Both the position numbers and the translations under genes were made by a program. 64,000 nt of DNA. It comes from Doris montereyensis. Taxonomy: Eukaryota; Mollusca; Gastropoda; Nudibranchia; Dorididae. The notes under the pieces were generated by a model. The model saw only the letters and a list, made by a program, of their open reading frames with translations, was not told the DNA's origin and did no database searches. Shown one piece after another: positions 1 through 56,732 of this stretch; positions within the stretch are counted from its first letter, which is position 1; each line of letters starts with the position of its first letter. The stretch spans positions 301,001-365,000 of the forward strand of contig JAXRKP010000106.1 in the NCBI GenBank assembly GCA_037039925.1, read 5' to 3'.

Positions 1-545
1 AACAGGGGAAACCCGTCTGAAGCATTTGTTTTGTGTTATTGTCTTTTGATTCTTTTACTTGCATTTTCTCGAAATGTAGTTTTTTCCCATTAAAATTCTA
101 TATCCTCGGCCATTTACCGAACCATTTGTATTATATTTGGCACACAGGTTCCTCTTGTCAATGTTAATACAAATATGTCGATTTTTTTTTTATATCTTGT
201 AAACTTTTTGAGAATTTTTTTTTTGGTAATAAAAATGCCGTTTTTGTATATTCACGATATTTTAAAATTCATTAAAAAAAAAAAAGTATCCAAAATGTTA
301 AAAAAACCGACGTCACTCTTTAGATATTGAATGGAAAAGATAATCTGCACAGGTTTTGAGCGATTTTATTCATAACTAGCGAGGAGATAGATTTTGAAAG
401 TTGAGTCAAAATCCAAGATGGCGGCCATTTCTATGGCAACCAAGGACGCTACAAACCTTTCAATGATATAGCAAGACTGTATTTGACAGTTACTCATGTA
501 CATACTAAAAGCAGAAACCCAAACTCGGAAGCAAAAACACTCAAG
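1..545 (+). repeat. Dispersed element, copy 1 (partner inverted at 35,920-36,607)
   Basis: About 540 bp of AT-rich sequence recurs in inverted orientation at 35,920-36,607, with order preserved: the end motif GGGAAACCCGTCTGAA, a 'TTTGGCACACAGGTT' block, the 'TTTAGATATTGAATGG' block, and CAAGATGGCGGCC followed by CTATGGCAACC. No coding potential is visible. The outer end lies at or before base 1, so length and termini cannot be fixed from this copy. It is most likely a non-autonomous DNA transposon or MITE; that classification is inference. Confidence 0.75.
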
Positions 546-819
546 AAAGTGAATCAATTGGCCAATGCCAAAAGGGTAAAAAGAAGTCCAATGTTAGTTT
601 GTGCGGTTTCTTCACAAAACCAATGTCCATGAATAACATTTTGCTTCAATCAAATAGGGTAAAGTAAAGTAAATCCCTATTCAGCGTTGTGTATACAGCC
701 ATTAGGAGCAGACATGAAGGAATTAGAACAAACACGGGACGTGATGTCACAGAAATTGACAAAGTAACACAGCACAAAGTGTACTGAAGATGCGGACATT
801 GTTGCAAGTGCTAACCAAT
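546..819. other. Unassigned non-coding sequence
   Basis: No gene-like or repeat signal recognised between the dispersed element and the satellite. Confidence 0.5.
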
Positions 820-3660
820 AACTTTCTACAAATGTACAAACAAATCAATTTCTACTAACCAGTGACTTCGTACTAACAGATAACTTCCAATTTATCAATC
901 GCTTCCTACAAATTACTAACTTTTTATAAACCAATGACTTCCTAATAACAAATAACTTTCCATTAACCAATAACATTTTACAAACCAATATCTTCCTATT
1001 AACCAATAACTTTCTACTAACCAATAACTTCCTACTAACAAACAACTTTCCACTAACCAATAACTTCATACTAACCAATAATTTCCTATTTACCAATACC
1101 TTCTTACTAACCAATCACTTCCTACTAACCAATACCTTCCTACTAACCAATAATTTCATACTAACCAATCTCGTCCTACTAACCAATAATTTCCTACTTA
1201 CCAATAACTTCCTACTAACCAATAACTCCTTACTTACCAATAACTTCCTGCTAACCAATAATTTCCTAGTAATAATTACCTTCCTACTAACCAATCACTT
1301 CCAACTAACCAATCACGTCCTACTAACCAATAACTTTCTATTAACCAATAACTTCCTACTAACCAATAACTTTCTATTAACCAATAACTTCCTACTAACC
1401 AATAACTTCCTACTACCCAATAACTTCCTACTAACCAATACCTTCCTACTAACCTATAACTTTCTATTAACCAATAACTTCCTACTACCAATAACTTCCT
1501 ACTAACCAATAACTTCCTACTAACCAATAACTTCCTACTAACCAATAACTTCCTACTAATTAATAACTTCCTACTAACCAATAACTTCCTACTAATCAAT
1601 AACTTCCTACAAACCAATTATGTCCTACTTCCTACAAACCAATACCTTCCTACTAACAAACCAATAACTATTTATTAACCAATCACTTCCTATTAACCAA
1701 TCACTTCCTACTAACCAATCACTTCCTCATGAATAAACAACTTTCCTTCAACCAATACCTTCCTATTAACCAAAAGCTTCCTACTAAGCAATACCTTCCT
1801 ACTGACCAATAGCTTTCTACTAACCAATAACTTTCCACTAACCAATAACTTCCTACTAACCAATAACTTCCTACTAACCAATAACTTCCTACTAACCAAT
1901 AACTTCCTACTAACCAATAACTTCCTACTAACCAATAACATCCACTAACCAATAACTTCCTACTAACCAATAACTTTCCACTAACCAATAACTTCCTACT
2001 AACCAATAACTTTCCACTAACCAATAACTTCCTACTAACCAACAACTTCCTACTAACCAATAACTTCCTACTAATCAACAACTTTCTACTAATAAATAAC
2101 TTTCTACTAACAATAACTTCCTACTAATAAATAACTTTACTAACCAATAACTTCCTACTAATAAATAACTTTCTACTAACCAATAACTTCCTACTAATAA
2201 ATAACTTTCTACTAATTAAATAACTTCCTACTAACCAATATTTTTTCTACTAATAAATAACTTTCTACTAATAAATAACTTTCCTACTAATAAATAACTT
2301 TCTACTAACCAATAACTTTCTACTAATCAATAACTTTCGACTAAATGACTTTCTACTGCTAACAAATAACTTCCTACTAATCAATAACTTCCTACTAACC
2401 AATAACTTCCTACTAATAAATAACTTTACTAACTAATAGCCAATAACTTCCTACTAACCAATAACTTCCTACTAACCAATAACTTCCTACTAACCAATAA
2501 CTTCCTACTAATCAATAACTTCCTACTAACCAATAACTTCCTATTAACCAATAACTTTCTATTATCAACCAATAACGCCCTACTAACCAATAACTCTTAT
2601 TAACCAATAACTTTCTACTAACCAATAACTTATTTCCTTAACCAATAACTTCCTATTAACCAACAACTTTCTTACTAACCAATAACTTCCTATTAACCAG
2701 TAACTTCCTATTAACCAATAACTTCTTATAACCAATATCTATTAACCAATAACTTCTTATTAACCAATAACTTCCTATTAACCAGTAACTTTCTATTAAC
2801 CAATAATTTCATATTAACCAATAACTTTCTATTAACCAATAACTTCTTATTAACCAATAACTTCTAGTAACCAGTAACTTCCTATTAACCAATAACTTCA
2901 TATTAACCAATAATTATTATTAACCAATAATTTCATATTAACCAATAACTTCTATATTAACCAATAACTTCATATTAACCAATAACTTCTATTAACCATT
3001 AACTTAACTTTCAATATTAACCAATAACTTCATATCAACCAATAAGTTTCATATTAACCAATAACTTCATATTAACCAATAACTTCTTATTAATAACTTC
3101 ATATTAAACCAATAACTTTCTATTAACCAATAACTTCATATTAACCAATAACTTCCTATTAACCAATAACTTCATATTAACCAATAACTTCTTATTAACC
3201 AATTAACTTCTTATTAACCAATAACTTCCTATTAACCAATGACTTCATATTAACCAATAACTTCTTATTAACCAATAATTTTATTTCATATCAACCAATA
3301 ACTTTTCTAACCAATATCAACCAATAACTTCTACAAACCAATAACTTCCTACCAACCAATAACTTTTACTAACCAAGAACTTCCTATCTAACCAATAACT
3401 TCCTTCAACCAATACTTTTACAAACCAATAACTTCTTATTAACCAATAATTTTATATTAACAAAAATAATTCTTACTAACCAATAACTTCCTTCAACCAA
3501 TGACTTTCTAGCAGATAAAAAGACTTTTACTAACAAATAACTTCTTACTTACAAGAACTTTTTATCAAATTACAATTCAATTCTTATCATTTTTACAAAT
3601 GGAATAACTTCCCCAACCAATAACGTTTCTTACTTGTTCCAATTAACTTGTTAACCAATG
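820..3660. repeat. 18-bp satellite array
   Basis: Tandem array of about 150 units with consensus AACCAATAACTTCCTACT. Units near 1,200-2,550 mostly carry CCTACT, while those near 2,560-3,300 mostly carry CATATT or CTTATT, so the array has at least two higher-order blocks. Each unit carries the pentamer CCAAT. Long minus-strand open frames here, with six-residue repeats such as LVSRKL, are by-products of an 18-nt unit divisible by three. The array lies downstream of the last ZC2HC1 exon found, in an intron or beyond the gene. Confidence 0.95.
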
Positions 3661-3779
3661 ATTTAAAATTATTTTTTACATAATGAATACCCCAGATATA
3701 CACCACAAAAATCTTCAATTAAATTCATGTTATAATATTAAATTGTTATTACTTCTATATCTTTCATGTCAAGTTGTTA

Positions 3780-4400
3780 GTGGGAAAAAGTGTGTTCTTT
3801 TGACTTTTTTTTATCGTTGATTAAAATTATTTTTTTCATGCTGAAACCAAATTGTTATTGTGTCTTGACTCACTGTTCATAACCTTAAATCTGATGGTTT
3901 GATACAAACAATGACATTTCACTTGGACACAAAACATATTCATGAGTCATGGATGTGAGTCAAGAGGATGGGTCATGAGTGTAAATATTAGAATTGTGAG
4001 TGATCGTTGAATAGAATCATGAGGATGAATTGTTAGTGAGTTACGAGAATGACTCATGTTCATGAACTGTCAGTGAATGATGACAATGAGTTTCATACAA
4101 ACAATGACATTTCAGTGAGGACACAATCAGTCATGATTATGCTGAGTGAGTGATGAGAATGAGTCATGAGTATGAGTGAGTGAATGAGAATGATAAATAT
4201 GATTGTGAGCGATGAGAATAAATGATGACTATGAGAGTGACCGGCGATAATGAGTCATGAATATGAGTCATGAGTCACAACAGTGAGTGATGACAAGGAG
4301 TCTTATGCTAAAATGAGTAATAATTCCTACAAGAATCTGTATGCTAAACAAGAAATGATATGAGAATGAGCTCATGGAATAATATAATTGCAAGAAACAG
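3780..4400. repeat. Degenerate GAGT/CATGA-rich repeat block, copy A
   Basis: Made of irregular repeats of words such as GAGTCATGAGTATGA and GTGAGTGATGAGAATGA. It is colinear with the block at 4,495-5,010, sharing 'GGGAAAAAGTGTG', 'GAAACCAAATT', 'CACTTGGACACAA', 'GGGTCATGAGTGTAAATAT', 'GAACTGTCAGTGA' and 'TATGCTAAACAAGAAA' in the same order. Confidence 0.75.
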
Positions 4401-4494
4401 AATGATGAATTGACAAGATAGGTAATATTTGTTTTATGATTTAAAAAGGGAAACAGACAATCTTCATGAATATGACCAAGTCATAATGTCAGGA

Positions 4495-5010
4495 GGGAAG
4501 TGGGAAAAAGTGTGGGTGAGGGAGGGAGGGAAAGATGAAACCAAATTAAGTGAGCTCACTGAGAATAATAATTGAATCTGAGTTTGACAAGATAATGACA
4601 TTTCACTTGGACACAAGACAATTTGAGAGAGTCATGGATGTGAGAGAGAGAGGGTCATGAGTGTAAATATGAATTGTGAGTGATGAGAGAATCATGAGGA
4701 GAGAGAGAGAAGAGTCATGAGTATGAACTGTCAGTGAGAGATGACAATGAGAGTATGAATTGAGAGAGAGACGAGAATCAGTCAGAGTATGAATTGTGAG
4801 TGAGTGATGAGAATGAGTCAGAGTATGAGTGATGAATGAGAATGATGAATATGAGAGAGAGAGAGAATAAATGATGACTAGAGAGAGATAGATGAGTCAT
4901 GAATATGAGATGAGTCACAGAGAGAGAGAGAGATTACTAGGTCTATATGCTAAACAAGAAAGATAGCCCATAAGTGAGCTGCTGGAATAAGAGCAGAAAC
5001 AGAGAGACAA
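4495..5010. repeat. Degenerate repeat block, copy B, interspersed with GA runs
   Basis: Second copy of the preceding block. Many words of copy A are replaced or separated here by short GAGAGA runs, and these runs increase toward the (GA)n array that follows. Confidence 0.75.
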
Positions 5011-5089
5011 AGAGAGAGAGAGAAAGGGAAAACAGAGAGAGACTCAAATCTAAAGGAGGGAAGGGGGAAGAGGGAGAGGGAGAGGGAGG

Positions 5090-5535
<446 letters not shown>

Positions 5536-5696
5536 GGGGGGAGACAAACTGTTTAAAAACACAGACAAGGCACAAGTAGAGAGAAAGAGACAGACATGTA
5601 AACATACAAGCAGAAGGGCTCAAGCAATTCACTGTGATGATGACATATTGAATGACTAGCCCTAACACAAAGGGCAACAACTGAATGGCAACTTAC

Positions 5697-31536
<25,840 letters not shown>

Positions 31537-32935
31537 ATTGTTTACATATTATTGTTACAATTGGAAACCAAATTTCACCGATAAAGAACGAAATGTATGT
31601 GACGTGACAATACATTCGGTAATTTTCGGTTTTTGCAATATTTGCTAACAACAAAAGTAAGACTAGGGAAAAATAATACGAACGACGAAGTATACCGGAA
31701 GTGATTACGATGTAAATTATTCTAGGCCTATGTTGATCAGAGTCTGGATGGAGGGATGAATGGTTGATCAATAACAGCGCTTCACAGTTCAATTTTTGTT
31801 CAACTGGAACTTTATTCCTCTGATTACTTGTAATATATTCATAATGCTCCCGGCCTGATTTTTGTTTTTGCAATTTCGTGATATTCAAAAACTTATATAT
31901 ATATATCTAGTGTTGAGAAGGTACGACAGGCACATAATCGCACGTTTTGTTGTTTTTATATAAATCCTTGCAGAGAGTGGGAGGGGTCTTCAGATTTCCT
32001 GGTTTTCTCGTGTTGTCTATAATGAGGCTATTCTAGATATAGATCTCCAATGGTCTAGAATTTATGTATACATTTATATAGATAGACCTAGATCTAGATC
32101 TACTTTTATATAGAATCTATGTGTACTCACCCAAATCCAGATATTATATTAATTATTTTGATTGCAATTACAGCAAGAATTTTAAAGATGAAACTTACAT
32201 TTTCGGCTCATTATGGATACAATTTTTAAAAGAAAATTATCAAAACAATGAAACTTGTGACGGCCGCAAATTATGGAATGTAGAACAAATTTGCATCTCT
32301 CCGAAGCTCAGTGACAAACAGACTGACTGAACTAATTACTAATCTCAAAAGGAGCTACACACGCTTCATATTAAAGTAAGGAATGTAGTGGCTGTAATCT
32401 TACTTTCTATCTAACTGGTGTCTCTCAGACTACACTACCTCCGATTCTATTGAAACTAAAAGCAGACTACACTTTAATAAGAATGCAAGCAATGAAGTAC
32501 ACCTTTAATCTGACTTCCAACCACTATACAGTCTTCAACACACTGCCTTTGTTCCTTAACAACATAGAGATATTTTAAGGATATTTTTAGGTTTATACAT
32601 TATGCTAAACAAAAAAAGGCCTATATTTTTCATTATAAAAATAATTTCTATCATCCGAGTCTCAGATCGCTTGATTGCACCCATTTATTTAATAAGTGTT
32701 AACGTTACAATGAACCAAATTCACTATCTGTCAAAGAGTTCTTCCGCCCCCATCCTGAGTGATCATTTTAAAAATGTGGCAAGAAAAATCCGTCAGGGCT
32801 GCTTGGCAAGCGATACAGAACTCTCATTTGGCCATACATTTTTATTTCCATCACATCACACAGGTATTATAAGATGTATTTATAACAGTTGCTTATGGAT
32901 GATATTCATGACTTTTGTGCTATCTTTGTCTCCAG
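31537..32935. promoter_or_regulatory. Divergent promoter region between ZC2HC1A and MTMR9
   Basis: The two start codons are 1.4 kb apart and point away from each other. ACCGGAAGTG, an ETS/GABP consensus, lies at about 31,694-31,703, some 160 bp upstream of the ZC2HC1A ATG. CAATATGGCGGAC overlapping that ATG resembles a YY1 site. No TATA box is placed with confidence. The MTMR9 5' UTR exon is not located; CTTTGTCTCCAG at 32,924-32,935 would be its acceptor. Confidence 0.55.
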
Positions 32936-32949
32936 TTTGCACTTCAGCA

Positions 32950-50331
<17,382 letters not shown>

Positions 50332-50818
50332 ATTCACAGCAAACATTTGAAAAAAAGTTTGTGCATTTATTGGGCAGTTACATTTGTTGTTAAATTTTGG
50401 AGGTTTGGGGTTATTCTTTTTCTTGGTTGTTAACTTTCCTTGAGATCTGTTAGAAAATAGAATAATTGTATAGTTGTGACTTTTGGTGAAGTAGCACCAG
50501 GTTACACCAGTTTTCAATGTCTGCTGGAAATAAGACAACAACCGGAATTTTAAGAATCACATTATATTGACTTTATTATCCTAGTCTCAATTAAGTGCCA
50601 ATTGACGTTAAACTTTGACAGATTGTTGTAAACAAAAAATCATCCCTGTGTAACTAATACTTTAATAGAAGTCCATTCCTAGATCTGCATGCATTCCCTT
50701 GGTTTTTATGAACTGCTATTCTCTTGTCTTCACCCATCTTCCCGCTGTCCAAGAACACAAAGGAAATTGTCATATGGCCAAAGTTTGATATTATTTAACA
50801 TGGATTCATCAAGTAAAG
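50332..50818 (+). other. MTMR9: Probable MTMR9 3' UTR
   Basis: Non-coding sequence after the stop. No AATAAA is seen close by; the first clear one on this strand is at 51,778-51,783, beyond a SINE. Confidence 0.45.
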
Positions 50819-51140
50819 AAGGGGCTCAGTAGTCCAGACCTGTCAGTCTCTCAATCAAAAGGTAGTGGGTTCGAGCCCCGATGACGGTTAAAACATTTTC
50901 TCGAGTTATTTTTGTAGTAAAATCTACCCCCTTCCCCCCTGGTTCAGGTAGGTGGATTGACACCTAGTCCCATCGGAGACGGACGATAAAAAGGAGATCC
51001 CTTGTGCAGAACACAACACTTTGTGAACATTAAAGATCCCTTGGCTGTTAACAAGGCAGTCCAGGCAAAATTTTAAAATTAAATCCTACCAAAACCCCCA
51101 AGTTCACCTTAGTTGCGGATGTAGGTAAATCAAATCAAAT
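50819..51140 (+). mobile_element. tRNA-derived SINE, family 1
   Basis: GGGCTCAGTAGTCCAGACC head, GTGGGTTCGAGCCCCGATGA, AGGTGGATTGACACCTAG, GGATGTAGGTAAATCAAATC tail. Confidence 0.9.
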
Positions 51141-53030
51141 GAAGCGGCAAGGAATCTGTTAGCTATAGTTTGTGGGATCTGAACGCTGAGGGTTGTGTTC
51201 CTCTGTTCTTAATGTGACAAGGAGACCTGAAGTTTGAACAAAAGTGCCAAGACACTTTGCGTATGAGTTCATGACAATGTGATTGATGTATGTATCAAGC
51301 CTACTTTTTATTCTTCTTTTTAATGACTTTTATCATAATTGCGCTATCTTCAAATGTTTTTTCCTTACTTATTTTTTTCTATATTTTTTTCTGTTCTTGT
51401 TGCTCCTCTTGCCTGTGGGCTATCATGTGACTCAAGTTATGAAATGCATCAACATGTTTGAGGTTTGATAACAGCTTAGGCTAATCCATTTCTCTTAAAA
51501 CGTGCAGAAATTTGATTGAAAGCTGCAAAGACAATTTTGTTATGTAGATATAGTAGCCCAATAGTTGATTGCAGAAAAGCACCATGTCTAACAGATTAAT
51601 ATTATGAACTCCACTCCTTATCATTTTAGATGTGGCATCTGAAAGACTGACATTTTCCTCTCGTTTTTCTGTGCCCGTAGCATTTTCATGGCCGTGTTTG
51701 GTTTGCTGCAGATCTAAGTTCCCATTTTCCTGTCTTCCCAAGAAATATACTAACATGGACGTACACAAAATTGCATGAATAAAGTTATAGAATTGTAAGA
51801 ATGATATTACGAATATGGCTTGCATGACATTGGTATCGGGATTTCAAAAGGATGCATTTATTTTTGTAATACGTAATACTACGATGTAGCATACACCTTG
51901 TGAGGTAGATTCTTTTTAATAACATTCAGAGGAAATTGATTTGTGAGGTTTATGGTATATATATATAAGCGCCCTTCCTTGCATGGCCAGCTATTGTATG
52001 CCCCTATTATTAAAAGCATCTTAATTGTTTAATGGAATAACAATAAAAACAGAAGGAAAGAATTGTCGCTCACACAACAAACCATTCCACCACCAAATCC
52101 AGGTAACCGAGAAAATCAACTTTAAAGTTGCGAAGAAATGATTGTAACAGAGGGTAGAATAAAATTGGTTATGCAATATCTCGGAATCTACTGTATATTT
52201 TGTAAAACTGTCCTGGCGGTTTATAGATTTCATAAAGTTATACTAAAAAAAGCCAAAAATGTAAAAAAATCGAAAATTTTCAAGTTAGAACTGTTTGTTA
52301 TGCATGCGACAAATTGCTTGAAATCACATTGACTCCTTTGGCAGTTGGTTTATATAAACTATGTTTCAAAAGGAAGTACATCCACATACGTTATTCCTTT
52401 TCTCTCTTTACTGCGTCGGGGTGTGCTGTAGATTTATATTCATCCCTTGATTGTCGCAGGTTAACTTAATAAGGTTTGATATATTATAGAATAGTGGGTG
52501 AATGCAATTTTGTAGAATTTGTCATTTTGCTTTGCCTAGCCGATGCTCGGAAACATTCCTTTTGATTTCAGGTTTTAACTTCAGGCTGCCATTTCAGTTT
52601 TATTCACTCAATAACCTTTTACGTTATGGAAGTCATCAGTTGTGAGCAACCATTTTCTGTTTGTGTGATGGGACCAGTCACTTTCCTCTCTCCCTTTCCC
52701 CTGTGAGAAATAGAAAACTGCAAGCATCTTGGAAAGATTTGGTCACTGTCTGTGACAGTCATACTTGTAGAAATCCTGAGCTGCTCTCACCGTTTTGATA
52801 CAACAATGGACAGTTTGAGAGTATGTGTTGTTTTAGTTGCTTCTTCTGTCATGTGGTCGTTTCATCGTCGAGTACTGATTCTTTACACTGTGCAAGATAT
52901 TTAAAAAACTGTGTACTTCCTGACACCCTGAGACACGGCCCGACGACACATGTGAGTTGGGTCATGTCCATGTCAGTCACTGTCTGCCTTTTTATTTGTT
53001 TCTCCATTTAGCTCATGGCCGTAAGAAGGC
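51141..53030. other. Intergenic sequence
   Basis: No gene recognised on either strand. Candidate plus-strand polyadenylation signals AATAAA at 51,778-51,783 and 52,042-52,047. Confidence 0.4.
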
Positions 53031-53035
53031 AGAAA

Positions 53036-53187
53036 GTGTGCAATCAGCGGGTGCTGCTGGTTGGTAGTAGGTAGGTTCTTCTTCTTTCCTTTCCATTTCT
53101 CACTTATCTTTCATCTTGCTGTTTCCTCTTAGTTCACCCTGACATCACTGCATATGGTGGATGGGGTAAGTTCTATAATGAAACAAA
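53036..53187 (+). repeat. ~140-bp module, copy 6
   Basis: GCGGGTGCTGCTGGTTGGTA, ATCTTTCATCTTGCTGTTTC, AGTTCACCCTGACATCACTG, GGTGGATGGGGTAAGTT. Confidence 0.85.
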
Positions 53188-53384
53188 GGAAGGCAGAAAA
53201 ATTGTTGGGAAGGGGTGGGGGGGGGGGTGGGTCAGGCTTTCTATGACTGATGGGCAATAGATTAAATTGAACTGTATATGAATGTTGTAGTCCAGACCAG
53301 CCAGTAATTTGCCAGGTGTTACCTGTGTGTCATACTAATGCAAATACATGTATGCTATGTCTCATGCTGTGTGCAATACTTCAA

Positions 53385-53620
53385 CTTGTTATAAGTGTCA
53401 TAACACATTTTCATCTGTTATCAGTTTTATAACATTTGTTCTTTCGTTATTAGTTTCATAATATTTCATTCATTATAAGTTTCATAATATTTCGTTCATT
53501 ATAAGTTTCATAATATTTCATTCATTGTAAGTTTTATAACATGTTTTCATTCGTTATGGGTTTCATAACAGATTTCATTTGGTATAAGTTTCATAACAAT
53601 TTTCATTTTAGAATTACAAT
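53385..53620. repeat. ~26-bp minisatellite
   Basis: About nine units of TTATAAGTTTCATAA followed by CATTTTCATTCG-like sequence. Confidence 0.85.
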
Positions 53621-54167
53621 GCCAACTGCTGTTAAACGTTTTAAACTTCAGATTTTTTGTTTCTTTGATCATGATTTATAGTGTTTTCTACTCCTTAAGG
53701 ACTTTTTCCCGTCTATGTGTATGATACATTTTTTCCTCTTTTCCCACAGCCTTGGTGTGTGTGTGTGTGTGTGTGTGTGTGTGATTGGCGGGAAATTGAG
53801 CCCATCATTCTATTGGACACCATCTTCCTATATGTCCATTATTTATGTCACAAAATCAACAGAAAATTTTGTGCTTAGCCGACTCATGACACTAATGACA
53901 GAGTGACCAAAGACAATGGCCATATCATTGCAGGTGGCCGCTATCTGCAAATGGAGCAATTCTAGAGGAAGAAAAATCCCCAACGTATTCATACTCAAAA
54001 CATCTAAATCTAAGAATAGCTACTATTCCCATCACGTCCATAAGATATCATTCAAATTAAACCAATGAAACTAATTGAAAGTTTTCAAGGCTCCACCCAC
54101 GACGGCAGGGAATATTTCATTCAATCGACTGTTATTCGTAAAATAGTGGGGTTTTTTAGGTTTTACT

Positions 54168-54305
54168 TGCTGGTGGTTGGCAGGCACTGCTGGTGGGTCC
54201 TACCTATTTCCTTTCATTTTCACACTTATCATGCATCTTGCTGTTTCTCTTAATTCACCCTGAGATCAGCACATGGTGGATGGGGTAAATGTCATTGAAA
54301 CAGGT
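54168..54305 (+). repeat. ~140-bp module, copy 7
   Basis: GGCAGGCACTGCTGGTGGGT, CATGCATCTTGCTGTTTCTC, AATTCACCCTGAGATCAGCA, GGTGGATGGGGTAAATGTCA. Confidence 0.85.
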
Positions 54306-54309
54306 ATTA

Positions 54310-55060
54310 CTTAAAAGTTGTCATACGCTCCATATGTGGTTAACGGCCGGCAATGGCGATAATAATATTAATATGTGTATGGTGTTGGTATGTCTACGTT
54401 TTGGGGCTTCTGTCATGGCTGCCTTCTCATTGTTTGTTGTTTGTCTCTCTCCCTGACTAGAAGTGAAATTGCAATACTTAACTTAAAAACTTGCATGGAC
54501 AAATAATCCTCTGACTTTATTAAATTAGACAATGACCATGGATAGAATGTTGTAATAAATCTCATTGGCAAACAACTTAAGTCTTAAATGTTGAAAACAT
54601 CCAAAGGTAGCAGTTATTCCTGTCAATGTGTGTTTGATGTATGTGTTTTGTGCATCTGTCTGGTCTGATGCTCATGAATGAGGGTCAAAGGAATTATCAG
54701 AAATCTTTGTGCATTTCTTATTGATAGAGTTCTGTTGATAAATGGATCTTCTATTGTAATATATTCATTCCTTATCCAAATGTGATCACAGCTTTACTCT
54801 ATCATTTCCTTTGTAATGTGTATATTTTTATTATGGTATTCCTTATTTATAAAATTGTTGAAATTTTTCCCAAATTTTTTTCTTTTAAGTTTTTCTGTTT
54901 AGCTTGTATATATACTCATGGCCAACCTGGAGTAAAACTGTTTAAAAAAACTCAACCACTTGTTCTACATTGGGTTTTTTTCTTCATTTGCTTTATAAGA
55001 AAGCAGTTGGTTGTCTGTGTTTGCTTGGTGTTTTGTTTATGATTATTCCTGTACTTTATT
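54310..55060. other. Intergenic sequence, nothing recognised
   Basis: AT-rich sequence without recognisable features on either strand. Confidence 0.4.
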
Positions 55061-55069
55061 GTGGGATGG

Positions 55070-55215
55070 GGGGGGGGGGGGGCATTGCTGGCAGTTCCTA
55101 CTTCCTTTCTTTCATTCTTTGACATGTCTTTCATCTTGCTGTTTCCTCTTATTGTCTTAATTCTCTCTGAGATTTGAGATCACTGCACATGGTCGATGGG
55201 ATAAATTTTTAATGA
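55070..55215 (+). repeat. ~140-bp module, copy 8
   Basis: GGCATTGCTGGCAGTTCCTA, GTCTTTCATCTTGCTGTTTC, GATCACTGCACATGGTCGAT. A further 5' fragment (GAGTGCTGATGGCAGATCCT) follows at about 55,256-55,300. Confidence 0.82.
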
Positions 55216-55437
55216 ACTAACCTGTATTTTGTTTGTGATTCCTGAGGTTTGTTTGGTGAGTGCTGATGGCAGATCCTATTTCTTTAATTTTACTTGTGAT
55301 ACTTTTGTTTGTGATTCGTGTATTTTGAAGTGATAAAATATTCAAAGGCATCTTTGTGTTCCAAGTTCCAGCAATAAATAAAAGCTGTTCACCTGGGAGA
55401 ATTCTCACTGCTGTTTATCTCATGATAAAAAAAACTC

Positions 55438-55528
55438 CAACCCCTCTCTCTCTCTCTCTCTCTCTCTCTGTCCCTCCCTCTCTCTCTCTCCCCCTCTCTC
55501 TCTCCCCCCTCTCTCTCTCTCCCTCCCT

Positions 55529-55592
<64 letters not shown>
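55438..55592. repeat. (CT)n microsatellite
   Basis: CT repeat with CCCTCC interruptions. Confidence 0.97.
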
Positions 55593-55593
<1 letters not shown>

Positions 55594-55721
55594 AAATTTT
55601 GTTTAAAGGGGTAGATTACGTTTGAGCTGTTATTTAGAGCCCTTGAAACGGAGACTCAAAGCTTACGGCCTTCAAGCGGAGTGCGCTCTTCTCACATTCG
55701 GTGAGGGAGGTGGGGAGGGGC

Positions 55722-55825
55722 AGGGGACTCGGTAGTCTAAATTTAAGATGTCGGTCTGTCAACTAAAAGGTCTGGGTTCAATCAAGCCCCGATGTTGGTT
55801 CTTTCGAGTAACATCTCTCCCCCCC
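55722..55825 (+). mobile_element. Family 1 SINE, 5' fragment
   Basis: GGGGACTCGGTAGTCTAAAT, then GTCTGGGTTCAATCAAGCCC and TTTCGAGTAACATCTCTCCC. It stops where a CTT repeat begins. Confidence 0.8.
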
Positions 55826-55837
55826 CCCTCACTCCCC

Positions 55838-55928
55838 CTTCTTCTTCTTCTTCTTCTTCTTCTTCTTCTTCTTCTTCTTCTTCTTCTCATCATCGATTTG
55901 TTCTTCCTCCTCCTCTTCCTTCTTCTAC

Positions 55929-55965
<37 letters not shown>

Positions 55966-55966
55966 A
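55838..55966. repeat. (CTT)n and (ATT)n microsatellites
   Basis: CTT from about 55,838 to 55,887 and ATT from 55,928 to 55,964. Confidence 0.95.
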
Positions 55967-56224
55967 TGTATTACCATTATTGTCATCTTGCTTCTTCTCC
56001 GTCTTATTTTTTCTTCCTGTAGTAATCTCCACTGATGAAGGACCGATCTATATTTCAATTACGTTGTACATGTATCAGTTGTTTACCGTTGTAAGACAAG
56101 AGATCAAACAGTTACAAAAAAGTAACACGTATAGTTTTCAATGCCACTTATACAAATTAACAGTCTATATTAGTTTGTTGCATGAGAATATAACATTAAC
56201 AATGCATTTCACTTAGCTAAAAGA

Positions 56225-56440
56225 TCAGCTCGACTAACGTTTTTGAAAGGTGGTCAGGTCGTCGGCTTCAGTAAGTGCTGGTGGGAGACTGTTCCAAAGA
56301 CAGATCGCAGATGCAAAGAAGAAGTGAAGATAACAGTCAGTCAGTCCGTCCGAGGAGATGGTGGAGGAAGCGTAATTCTTTTCACACAAAAAACAACTTT
56401 TTGTACCCTCTTGTTTTTCTCTCACTCTCAGTATGCTTGA
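56225..56440 (-). mobile_element. LINE ORF C-terminal fragment
   Basis: Minus strand reads FASAICLWNSLPPALTEADD, LTTFQKR. The LWNSLP...A..L.TF.. pattern is the C-terminal signature of several non-LTR retrotransposon clades. No reverse transcriptase remains. Confidence 0.6.
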
Positions 56441-56732
56441 TTGTGTCAGCGTCTGGGTGTGTCACGTCAGTCAGGTTGCTCGTCACGTAAGATATACCTA
56501 CGTCACTTTGAGTCAATTTTTCTCTCGGGATTTGGAGCTGCATGGGATAGCCATCAGAAAGAAGCGCCCCTCCCCTAAGAAAAAAACACGACAACAACAA
56601 AACAAATACAAACCCAACAAAACGAAACAAATAACCCCATACTGTCTGCAATAAATTGTTCATCTTTCCCCTCTTCTCAAAAACCACATTGGTGAACTGA
56701 GGACTGGCTAATGATGTTGGCATAAAACACAT

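Noticed and set aside
845..2081. Minus-strand open frames with LVSRKL repeats
   Set aside because: The period equals the 18-bp satellite unit; there is no start context, splice structure or composition change.
32602..32949. N-terminal extension of MTMR9
   Set aside because: The upstream frame is open, but a strong acceptor (CTTTGTCTCCAG at 32,924-32,935) and homology both place the start at the ATG at 32,950.
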